Made by a program: the position numbers and the translations under genes. DNA of 64,000 nt, taken from Atriophallophorus winterbourni. Lineage: Eukaryota; Platyhelminthes; Trematoda; Plagiorchiida; Microphallidae. Shown here in pieces: positions 23,691-35,800 of this stretch (positions are counted from its first letter, which is position 1; every line of letters begins with the position of its first letter). The DNA is taken from contig JACCGJ010013839.1 of NCBI GenBank assembly GCA_013407085.1, positions 1-64,000 of the forward strand. The letters are read 5' to 3'. A model generated the notes under the pieces. That model did no database searches and had not been told where the DNA came from. It worked only from the letters and a program-made list of their open reading frames with translations.

Positions 23691-25739
23691 AGATCGTTCG
23701 TTCACGGCAGTTGGAATTACTTCATTATTTATTAGTGCTGATGATGCTGTGAGCAACGTAATTCATTGTTAAATTGCTATAACTTTCCGGATCGTGCGGA
23801 TATCGAAGGCAAAAAGTTGGATGCAATAAACAGAGATAACCATTTGACATCATTTTAACAGTTTCTCTGAAGGATAGAGAAATGAACGATTGATATCTTT
23901 GCCAGTTGATGTTTAACTTTGCTCCGACAACCTACAGCCTTCAGTGTGGCACACATTGTTTTCTTGCATTTTAGCACAAATCGATGAAGATATATTAAGT
24001 TAAATGCTCAAGCTTCCTTGCTGTAATATATTACTGATCGTGCTGATGTTTCCTCCTATCATAGTCTTTAGTTCTAAGGCGAATTCAACTTAGCGAATTT
24101 CAGTGAGACTTTTGAAATCCACATATGTGTACATATGGAGATTAATCTTAACAATCACCCAAATTCAGAAATTGTCAACATTCCGAATAGTCGATAGTGT
24201 GACGTTTCTGAATAGAATTATGCTTTTGTTGATGTCTAATAGGTGCTTAAAATTTGGCTAGCTCAATTTTTAGCCAAATTCTCCCCCCTAAGGTTGTGGT
24301 GCTTTTCGGGAAATATTAAGTCGACAATTAGTAGGAAAGAATCGTTGATATACAAGAAACAAATTTATTTTTACCCAGAGAACCCCAAATGGTACCTGGC
24401 GGGGATCTCTTCAGTGGATTCTCGATAACAAGCGTTTATGTTCAAAAGCTTGTAGCAAACATGAAAAAGTCCTACCGTCTACGCAGCGTTTAGCATCTCT
24501 GCTGATATTGCCGAAACCACATCAGTATTTTTATTCAAATTAACGGATGCGTGCGTTTTGCTTTAAAAATATTTTTGACCCTATGTCACTGACATCACAA
24601 GCAAGTCTGAGTTTGCTTTTATAAGCTGGTATCAAAATGAACATTTTCTGCGCTACGCAACAGTGAGCTTGACTCCGTTGCATGTTTATTTTAGCAGCAA
24701 CAAAGTCGTCGTTCGTACGGTGATTTATGAATGCTGCAGAGTCGAACAAAATATGAACCTTAAAGTAAACATCCCGCTATTCCAACGATCACCATTCGAG
24801 ATATATCCAGGCCCTAAGCTCTTCTCTTTCTTCTTAACTTTATTGACGTCACAAGAAAATTTCTGTAGATTGAATATACTAGCGGTCTGTAGTTCTTAAT
24901 AGTTGTACATGTATTAGCATTGGACGTGGGCATTTTGTTCGGAACTGCTCATCCCAAGCGCTCGACCTTGTGTTTAAATCTACCTTGTGCTGAACAGATG
25001 AATAGTATTCTTGATCCTACCCAAAGTGGACTGACGCTGACTCAGACGTAAAAATAATTGCAACAGCCTGGATCACCTATCTTAGTGTACATAGCATCTT
25101 CAAAAGATGACTTGTGTCAGGGTTTGAGTAAACGTATATAAAGTACAATGCATCCTCGTTAAAGAGGCTGTAAATTGTCCTGATCGATTTTGCTGGTATG
25201 TGTTTCAACCTGATGTTCAGTCCACAAATGAATTTGCATCTTTTATTCATGAACGCGGAATAGTTGTCGGAATTTCAACTATTCTTCTACGTTCAGATCG
25301 TCAAGAGTTGTTCGCATGCAATCTGGGTCATCACAGCTTCGTTTGGGCTTATACGTCATTTTAACATGCTTGTCTTGTTTCCGACACTTTGCTATATGTT
25401 TTATGAAGCACGCATAAAATATCATTACCTCGATGAATACGGGTTTACAAATAATTTATTGTTGATGTGTGCAGTGCGTTGTTTGTGGCACAACATTAGA
25501 CCATGTATTTCGTTTCGCAGCGACTTATATGGCAATGCCAACTTGATGCAAGTCTTTGTATAAAGCTCTTGTTTGTTTGGCCCTCTGAACATTTTGTTTA
25601 ATATGAGTGATTCAAATAGAATGGCACTGGATGCAGAAATCGGTGAACAGCCATATGGGATAAAACACAGTTTAATGCTTTAAGTGTTTGACTAAATTCT
25701 TTTCAAACAAATGTGAAACTTCGTTGCCTGACATATCGT

Positions 25740-26045
25740 CAAGTTATTAAACTTCAGCACGAAACCGGTCGTCGGGGGTGTGTGATGGAAATGCATGCAA
25801 ATGAGCATTTTTTCATGATCATGATCATGTGCTTGGTTACATGTGACTGAACAGGTTGTTTGTACCAAACTTATCCAACAGTGACATACAAGCGCAACTT
25901 GCTTTCTCTTTTTCCACTGTTTCAAGCGCATGCGGATCCTGATCTTACTGTCCCTACTTGGTGAGTGCAAACAGCCTGAAAGCGGAAGTGGTGTGTGTGT
26001 GATAGAAATGCATGCAAATGAGCATTTTTGTTGTGTATTAGTCAT
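25740..26045 (+). mobile_element. S2 hammerhead-bearing repeat, tandem dimer
   Basis: Two copies on the + strand share 'gtgtgtgatggaaatgcatgc', with the GAAA positions at 25761 and 25978, 217 bases apart. The first copy begins inside the motif (GCAC, GAAACCGGT) and lacks CTGATGA. The second has a damaged core (TTGGTGA, then GAAAGCGGA). Both are therefore dead as ribozymes, but they keep the tandem-dimer layout of the S2 family. Confidence 0.6.
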
Positions 26046-26475
26046 CTGAGGACTTGTCAGAATCCATTATTTTGTATCTTTTGGATTTGGATCGTTTTTT
26101 TCTGGGCGCTTTGACTGCAACTTATTTCTTTATCACCATAGACTTTCAAGATTTATTGTGAAAAGAGCGAATAGGTGTATAATATCATGGGATATACGTG
26201 TAAAATTGCGAAAGGGTTTGTTTCTCCAGAAATGTACCGTGTATTCAGGTGGAATGGTGTGGATTATGAGTTCATCTTGCGCTCGAGCTGTCCAACCATG
26301 GTCGACATTATCCGAGAGGAAACCAACAACAGCGATGTATGAAATTATTTACGCGCAAACAATTTAATGTGGAATCAATCGATCCAACTAGGTGTTTGTC
26401 TTGAATATGCCTCTCACATTCCTTCTCAATGTGTAACTCCTAACTTTATCATACCTCATTTCAGCCCAACGAACG

Positions 26476-26827
26476 ATGACTTCACAAACGAGAAAATCGT
26501 TTTCATCTCCTGGTGGACCCAGAGAAACATATAATGATCAAAACGAAGAATCAAATTCCACTTATGCCGGACTGAATTACGCTCAACACGCAGCACTCAT
26601 GTGGGCAAATGCAGCGGTATCGGCACCTTCGCCCGTTCCCACTCCGACAACCGCATCATCACATGAAGCAAATTCTATCTCAAACGATTCAAAATGCATT
26701 GGGATGCCTAGCTTGAATCCGACAACACACCAAAACGACTCTGAGCGCAACTCAAATGTTTTAAGCCTCGACCACAGTTTTAACGCAATGACGGCTGCCC
26801 GAAGTGATCCCTCCGCGTCGATCATGT
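26476..26827 (+). CDS. BAZ2: BAZ2-like exon 1 (start codon)
   Basis: The exon begins after 'cctcatttcag' at 26465; the ATG lies 11 bases in. It ends before GTAAGC at 26828 with one base left over (phase 1). It encodes a Ser/Asn/Ala-rich N-terminus (TSQTRKSFSSPGGP...) without a known domain. The open frame continues 160 bases past the donor, but that part is hydrophobic and unlike the rest. The start is the first Met after the acceptor; an upstream coding exon cannot be excluded. Confidence 0.75.
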
Positions 26828-29800
26828 GTAAGCCTCAGTATTTGTTTATTGATATTTACAATTGCATACAATCCGTTCGTTGGGCAGTTGGTTCGTTCGC
26901 CCTGTCGGTTTATTTCTATTGTCATGTTTTGACACATTTAGCCTTTCGCTTCAGCTCAAAGATTTTTCTACACTACTTCTCTTCGTTTTGAATACTTTTG
27001 TAGTGGTATTTATATCAAAGTGACCGTGCTGTATGTAGCATGACACCATATCGAATGCCATCGCTTCAATGTAATTTGACCAAAGTCATAGTAATAGTCA
27101 ATTTGTTGACTTGTTTCTAAACGTGAAAACAGAGGCACTTCCCTTGAAACAGTGTGAACAGCTTAAGCGACAAGCAATTCAGTTTGAACAGATTTTCTCG
27201 ATATTCACCTTTAGCCTTCCTTCCCAAGATCAGTTTCAATGCGTTGCTCGATATTCGAAACGATTTTTCACTATTCTTCAGATCACTCAGATTTGGTAAA
27301 CCGAAAATTCAACTCGCGGCGAAAAATTGCGTTAGGTGTTATTCATGAGGAAGTACAAACCATAAAGTTCGTGTTTACTTCAGTCTGAATCCAGCTTGAC
27401 TACATTTAAACACAAGTTTGTATTTGCCCAGTATCATCATTCCACACGACAAGAATGATAACCTCACATCATAGATTTTAAACGATACGAAGTCAGCAAT
27501 GGAATGTGTAATAAGACACTTCGACCCGTCGCCGTGATGGTTACTAAACCATCGTAGATCTTGACTTCTGTATGAATAATTCTTTAAACTTTGAGTGCTG
27601 TCGTGTTCAGAATGGATCGTTTATTATCAGTTAATTGAGCAAAGATAAATAGCATACTTTTCTATATGTGAATGGCTGTGGATTGGAGAATCCTATCCAT
27701 GTCCATCGATCGATATGCCATGCAAGATCAATCACACTTGACTTATTGGCGCCTGTACTTGATTTATTGCTACGCTAACGATCACACAAGCGAATGCGGA
27801 GTGGAATTGGGAAGAATGTGACTCAGCTCAAATCTGTCCATTTCCAAAGTTAGTTTGTTTGACCTGTGTTCATTGCGTGGATTCAACATCCGAAGGTTAG
27901 ATGGGCAGTTATCATTTAAAAGTCTTTTCGATGTATAGTGATTTTGACGAAACAAATCATTTTCTATCACACATGATTGAAATATCAGGATTGACAATAG
28001 ATGTGCTCTCAGGTTTTCCTAAAGGGCCACCATTCATGCGCGGTGACTTTCATTGACATCATTTCACCGAATAGGATTGGTTGTTTCAAAATTCCAGTGA
28101 ATAAGTCTACAGCGGACTGCAACAGGGCTTCAATGTATTTCAACCGACTACTTTTATCATCACTCCCTATCCCGTTTAATATTCACAGTATAATAAGGAT
28201 TACAATTGATAACACGGCCATGGACACTCATAGTTATATGAATAAACAGCAGCAACTATTATCATATTAGTTTAAATTTTGTGACTTGAGAGAAATGTAA
28301 TTTCACTTGATCATGGGAGTGAAACTTCTCTATCAGTGATTTGTTTCAGAATACTCACTCTCGAATCTGCGGGTCAAAATAATGATATTGCGAATCCAAT
28401 GTTGGCATCTCACAAACATTTTTCATATCCACGCTGATTTGAGAAATTTAAGATGCTCTGTATCTCCGAAAACTGTTATGAGTTTGTTGAAATGCTTTAA
28501 GTATCCACCTTTTGAATCGAAAGCTCATGAAACTGATTTCGCTAAATTTTCTTAGCTTTTGATGCACGTTAAAAACTTGTTAGGCATTACGTTGGTTATG
28601 TCTGAGTATCAACATATTAAGCGTTTTTCCTAGGATCTGCTTCAATAATCATCTGAGGGTCAGCGCAACGAATGTTACGTTTGCGCAATGTTAATTTTTG
28701 CTCAATATCTCGTTTATTTGTCACACAATTTCTCTTCACAGCGTCATTATTAATGTTTCCTTCATCGTCACAGCCAATTTACTTTCTGATTCCTTCGAAT
28801 CCCGCTTGAAAAATTTGGCGTTTGGTGCTCCTGGTTTAGGTCAAGCGGATTACTCGTCATTCCATCACAGTCCTCAGCAATCCCTACCATCTAACAGAAA
28901 AATACCCTCACGGCAATTTAATGACCCTCAGGATTCTGCACATGTACCACCGGAAGCGGCTTGGATTGCTCAGTTTATGCAATCTCGTTCCACGTTACCG
29001 ACAGTGTACGAGAATCAGTGGAAACAGCAACAGCAACAGGCGGCCTATCTCATTGCTGTCGCGCTCGCAAAGGACTCTGGGATGCCAAATCTGCTTCCTG
29101 GATATTTGGATCAAATGAACTCGTTAGATAAGCTTGCGAACTCCATGAATCGAACGGACTCACTCGTGTCTGCATTCAACGCGAACAACGCTACGAACAT
29201 ACCCTACGCCCAGGCTTTGATCATGGCGATGGCAGCTGCCTGTGGGAACGCTAACAATCCACCGGGTGGGTCGTTGAGTCACGCTTTCCAATCGATTTGA
29301 TGATTTAGTGCAGCCATGTGCAAACAGATTTCTAAAAAATTCCAAGGATTAAATGATTAATTTTTCCCGTTTCAGCACCTTCAGGAATCCCTACCATGAA
29401 TCCCCTCACGTTCAACCCAACTGGAGCAAATTACGATCTCTTTTCTACTGGGAATTCTGGGTCAGGTCAAGGCCATTCGAGCTCAACTAGTGGCACTGAA
29501 CCGACCGAGTCATTTAACGAGGTGCTTAATTTCCTGAACCATTGTTTGAATGCTTCCAAAGGAGCAGTAGAGGTGAGGTTTTATTATTCTATCAGTCAAC
29601 CAGACAATTTATTCGAATTTATGGTGAAAACCATAAAAATTTAAAGTTATTATCTGTTAATGTAATTTTCATCGTATTTCAGACAAACGCTATCCAGACT
29701 CCTACGTCAGAATCAAAAGTTGGTACAAAGTCAATTTCTCCAACCCAGCGAAGAAGTACTAGGGGAGCTTCGAACTGTCGCTCCAGGGTCCCCAACGAGC

Positions 29801-32800
29801 ATTCAGCTACCAATCAAACACCCAGTTTTCGGGACCATACTCTACAAAGTGCACCAACGCGCCACCGAGGTCGCGGCAGACCACCGAAATCAACCACAAT
29901 TTCCATTCCTCATATTCCAACTTCAAACCAAAATTGTCAACTTGATTCACTGTTTTCTCAATCGATTGTGAGTCACAATTCTCTTTTCAGCCTTAACCAT
30001 TTTGCTTAATCTTCACAAAAACACGCCAAATCTGGTGGCTTGCCTCTTGCTGGTTAGACACAACACGATCTGGTTTCACGGGGATTGTACCAATGACGAA
30101 TTGGAGGTAAAGGTTCAACTATCACCGTGCCCCAGGTTCTTTAGCCGACTTTTGTGTTAAAGTTTTTTTAACAATTCCTAGAGCGAAATCTAATCCTACT
30201 GTCCCTAACTGCTGAATGCACAACAGCAAGAAACTGGTCACAGTGTATCTGATGGAACATCGTGTGAGCACAATATGCGTTTAAAGCATTCACAGGTGCA
30301 TTCTGTACTCAAATACTTGAACATGCCTCGATTTTCCAGATAATTTCAGACATTTGTCAAAATGTCTGTCTCCTTTAACCCGAATCTTTAAATTCTCACG
30401 ATGCTGTTCAAATAGCACACAGACGGGGATTCAACCAAAATGTGATCCACCCTTTTAATTTCTAATTTTTGTTTGGCCCTTTGTCTACTGACGGTAACTC
30501 TAGTTACCATCTCAAACAAGCAGTCTATTGCTCAGTAGCTCCCGTCGGTACCTTCAGTCACCATCGGAGTGCACTTGTCAGGCAGCGTCTGGTATCTGAT
30601 CCATAAAAATTAATCATGTGTATTGTTTATGCCATAATTGAGCAGAATAACACAAAAATATCATAAAATACGTAAACCAATTCCCGTAGACAAAGGGTTA
30701 AGTGAATCAATTTGTATTTTTTTGGACAAATTCGAATCGCCTAAAAGTTTTCCTTGAGTTTGAGATTTAGGTTGTGATCCAATAATAATGTTTAGAAACG
30801 AGACACCGATTACCCTGGTATTTCTCTGATTCCCATGAGCTAAATACAACGTGAACAAGTAGTTTACGTTTATATAATTCAAACTAAAACTTTTGATGCA
30901 GGTTTAAAGATATTTAATTTATATTAAAACAGGTTCTTAAGCTTCGATACTAATTAATAAATACAAAATCGATGACAATTAACTCTATTTATATCTGCAT
31001 ATCGCAACCAATCAGGATGAGGAAGATGCTGACCGACAAATACCAACGGTAGTGTCCCTCGGAGAATCTACCGCAAGTGTTATCGAGAACACCATCGACG
31101 ATGTTCTACGCCGTCTCGCCGCATGTGATTACGATCCGGTGGTTGTCGCCACGCGATATGCCTCGACTCCTCTTGGAATGGCACTCAATAGAAAAAAACG
31201 AAAAGGTTACATGAGCAGTGACCTTCAAGAATCGGGCAACACTTTTTCAAGCACGAGCTTGATCGAATCCAAAGGAGCCGAGAAGGATCAAAATGACAAT
31301 CAATTGGCTCAAGGTAAATTTCACCACAGCGCGTTTATCGCGCTTATTTGTCGAGGATATTTCCATGCTTTTCCTTTTTCCACTAAACGACTGATATTTT
31401 ATTGTGAAGCAATATCAATGATGCCACAGCATAAAAAATAATAAAATCAGTTATCCAAGTCCTCGTTTTTACCCGAACAGGCTCCAAAAGATCAAGAACC
31501 GTGCCGAGCATAGCCTCGGGTTTACGATTACCATTGGCTCTCGGGTAAGTGCTATATCTGATATCTGTTTCTCAAAATTCTCGGTTTTTGAGGCTGATAT
31601 ATTTTTTAAATTAACCATCATTATATTATTGTTTATTGTAAATGAAGTTCACTGTTTCTAAATGTGGTAGTGGGCTATGTTGCATATAAAGGATCATTCC
31701 GCGCGAAACTTGTCGTAGAAACTAGTTTTTCGCTTCATCTAATCTTGACCAGTTTAACCGGCTTCAAAGATTGCGTCTTTTCTATGAAATAATAATCTGA
31801 GTTGATCTTTTGAATAACTTTGGTAGAGGAAAGAGTTGCCGGTTCGGTTAGCGATGACTACGCATCCAACGGTTTGTACTTTGAGATTCTCTACTAATCA
31901 CTGTTCGGTTCAGTTGCCTAAGCCAAGTTCAGTCTACACAGGAACGTCCGCCAAATAGATGCTTTCTCGTTAACCATTTATTGGACATAGTGAAACTAAT
32001 TATCCTTTACCCGGATATGAAGGATGTATCCGAAAGCAGAAAGCTGACACTATAGATAAGTTTCACAAATGATTTCAATCAGTTTTCCGGTTTAACTCAT
32101 TTGTCTATCTATTCTCAACCAAAATCTAACTTGCATTAAATTTGAGTGCACACGAAATCACACTCAAATGCAAAAAACACAATTTACGCATTAATTTTAC
32201 TTAAAACAATCGAGCGACTAACGTCGTGAACTTGGACTCACATCGTTCATTACGGTTCATCCATCGATCAATCGATCAATCAGATAGCCGCGTCATGATT
32301 CGCTCAGATCTTTCAACCGAGCTTGGTTGGCGTACGGTTGTTCGAACATCGTTGCCACATCCAAGGGCCCACGCGTATGAAGATTTCGTTCATCGATTGT
32401 TTGTTTTGTGTGTGTGTGTCGAGTCAAATTCAGGTGAATTGGCTCCGACAGTAATTCTAGGAGAACCAAGTCACATTCGTTTGTTCACAATTACAATGTT
32501 CTCTTTCTAACGAAGAAACTAGTCAGTTCGCATTGAATACACGCGTTAAATCCGAGATCAATGTTTAAAGTAATTGAATTTTTGAATAAGAATTAGCGAT
32601 ATGGAGACAAACAATTATTGCCATTTGGAGGGGTAGCGATTTCGAAGGTTCTATTTGATAAATTATGGAAAATACTGATTCAGTTCACTGTATAAAGGAA
32701 TTTTACCATGCAAAATTCAATTTCAAGCTTTGCTCCTTATCGAATTCAGTCACTGTTCCGTCGAAAGAAACTTCGAATGCATGGTCTAATAAATATTGGC

Positions 32801-35800
32801 CTCGTGATTAGATATTTCCTTGAAATTAAACCGACTCGATTGATAGCTAGAACAAGCAAACGAAACTTGACACATAAATACCGCGTACTTATATCGTGTA
32901 TAATTTAGCAAGTGGATGCCAGATCGATGATTAGAGGTCAACAATATTTGTCGAGTATTTTGAGGAAACGGAGAAGTATCGATTTGAATTGTTTGCCCAC
33001 TTGTATCGTAGATTCGCTAGAATTATCCACTTCCGGTGGAGTATGTTCACTGAATTTTTCATTGGAAATCAAACCGTTATTCTTCGTAAGAATAATTTTC
33101 CTTTTCTGGCGAATCAAAATCAATTTACCCGGTATTTCGTAAATAATTCGCAAAAATATCATTAAAATATTTGGCTTGGATCATCGAAATGGTTTTCCTA
33201 ACAACCAGTTTACATTCAATTATTTCAATTTTTCCCTTATATATAACATGAATAGATAGTTTGTTGATACGTTGGGACAAAATCAGGGTTAGCTCTCATA
33301 TAGTTATCAACGTTTGTTTTGAATGTAGTTATCTGTTTGAGTTTGTCCAATCAGCAGGTATTATATTCCACACTAAACACACACGCACCGATTAAAATAC
33401 CCGCGGCGTTTCCGTTTCTAACGGGGTATTTCCAACATGCAACCATGAACTCGGAAGTCGCTAGAAGTTCGATGATGGAATATGTTATCCAAGGGTGGGA
33501 AACACTCGTAAGAACTTTGTATGCAAGGATAAGATCGCCTCGCATTCTCCTTTGCGAAAGCGTCCTCAACTCTAGTCGTCTGAGTCGCTGTACGTTTGGC
33601 GTAATTTCAAAACAAGTTCATCGGTTCATTCACTCATTCTTTTTTTCTGTTATTTTAGCTGGCGTCGAGAGACTCTCGTGAAGGGTATCGGTCCTGCCGG
33701 GATATTGGGTGAAGTAACTTACATCAGTCCCTGTGGTCGCCGACTATGGAATCTTGAAAATGTTCGAGAAGTGAGTGGGCTAAATAGTGCATTTTGTGAA
33801 TGCCCACTGTGATTTGCATTCAACAACAAGCGCATTTTTTAAGAATCAGTACTTAAGTACTTACTTCAGCTTTTGGCCGACTTTCAGTCGAGTAATTGAC
33901 AACCTTCTACTAAAAAATATGAAGCTCATGAATTGGTTAATAGACTATCTTGCTGAAAGACATGTCCAAATTCACACGGGGAGCACCATTCCCAGAGTAA
34001 TAGATCTCAAGTTCTAAGCTCCACCAGGCTCTATGCAAAAAGCTCTTTCCTTTTGTTATATATGGGTGTACGTTGATTTTAGTTTGCTAATCAGATCAAA
34101 GTATGGAAACATTTCAGGTCACTTGACAACTGCGCCGCAATTCAGCGGAATATGTGCACCTTATACAGTTTATCCTTAATTGTGGAACATCTTTGCATCG
34201 GAAGCATGGGCTATTGATATAATCGATATGTTGACATTCTCTGAAGAAGCCCAACAATTTTTATCAGTTTGGTATGTAGAAGCTCTCGATATCTGGCTGC
34301 CGTGCCAACTCAAGCCGGTACACCAGTGCCACGCAGTTTATGCTGAAGCATGTCGTATCCTAGGTCTACCAAAAGGATATTCAAGGGTTTCAGGTCCGAA
34401 AACTTACCCTGTATACTAAATTCATATTTGCCTCCCTTTGTGGAATATTTGATCGTAAGCCTGGGAACTATGGCTGCGGAAGTATATTGAACTCATTGAC
34501 AATATCTATCATCGAGCAGCAAAGTTGATTGCACATGTTTCAAGAATTTGAAATTAAACGAGCTAGTGCCCGGACTCAGACTACTAGATTTTCCATGTTT
34601 CCACATGAAGGGAGCTTTAACATTTTCCATAACGAAGACCATACTCAATCATTCACTGAAACCAGAGGAGTTTATTTGAACATGCAAACATTCAAAGGCT
34701 TTGACCATTCCATATTCTCGACCTGATAGCTGCCAAAAACGTTTTCGGTTTGAATTTGTTTCACTTGTGATGCCTTGCAGGAAGCAATTACATGATCGGA
34801 ATCTGTTGTGACTTTCACATCGAAGCTCGATGTATATACGTCAAAATATGCGCTATGTTACTGACCACATTAAATCAGGGTTTTTACTCCTTTTATGCTG
34901 TGGTATTTCTTAAGCTGCTTGCCTTTTCTAGCATAATTTTTTTGAGTTTTTCGTCAATCGGAGTGGCAAGGACAACTGGCTGTGAAAGCCATAAAGAATC
35001 TGTCGTGCTTACGCCACAGTATATCCCAAGAAAATCAGCGCATGAACGTTTAAAGTGCAGTGTTGGCACCATATGGGTGTGACCACGTTAACTATTGTTC
35101 TAATTTATGACCCTCCAATTTTTTGATAATATTTTTTCAAGGTTTTACAAGGCTTTTAGCATCGATATCTGGTATTGAATTAATCCTGGGTTTGCAGGCA
35201 TTACACTGTGCTTGCTTAGAATATAAGCGAGTGCAAGCATGAGAGTGCGGTGAACAGTCATAGTAATAAAAACTGCGAATAATGATTTGTTTATTTGATT
35301 ACTGATAACGATCTCATCAACATTTTACCCTGAATACACCTGTCTGATTCAAAATTTCGGGACTCCATTATCCTACTAGCTTCAGAAAGCGTGATTTTAC
35401 ATCTGGTATTGGTGATAAACGAATGTTCCAATGGTTTAATAAATTTGGCGAGACTGGCTAGATATTGACGATAAACATTGAATACAGGGAGGACGTGAGA
35501 GCTTTGCTTATTTAATCTGTGATAATACATAAATTATACATCATTATTCATACAAAAACATTCCTTTGTTTCTATTTTATAACCACGCAGTTCTTAAAGC
35601 TCAACAACGTGACCATGCTCTCCGTGGATGACTTCAGCTTCAAGAGCTACGTGCGCCTCGGTGATTATTATGAATGCAGCCGAGCGGGTCATTCTTCCCA
35701 TGTGAGTTTCATTGAAAGAAATCGTTTGACCAAACGAATTCCATATTTAATGCTGGCTTTGTGATCGTACCGGCCATTCCAGCGTTCAAATCACAGTGCC

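Larger units (their letters stand above)
9902..26464 (+). other. Putative intron 1 of the BAZ2-like gene (about 16.6 kb)
   Basis: No convincing exon was found in this span. It holds S1 hammerhead-bearing repeats (11.1-11.47 and 19.82-20.0 kb), LINE fragments (17.34-17.93 and 22.21-23.69 kb), possible decayed BEL/Pao-type pol (14.8-15.0 kb) and an S2 dimer (25.74-26.05 kb). Open frames elsewhere, such as 12570-12845 and 15752-16189, show no recognisable domain. Confidence 0.4.

Noticed and set aside
26828..26991. Extension of exon 1's open frame past the donor
   Set aside because: GTAAGC is a good donor and the extended peptide is hydrophobic and unlike the rest; treated as read-through into the intron.
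28742..28773. Alternative acceptor for exon 2 at 28739-28741
   Set aside because: It gives phase 2, which does not fit phase 1 from exon 1; the acceptor at 28772-28773 does.
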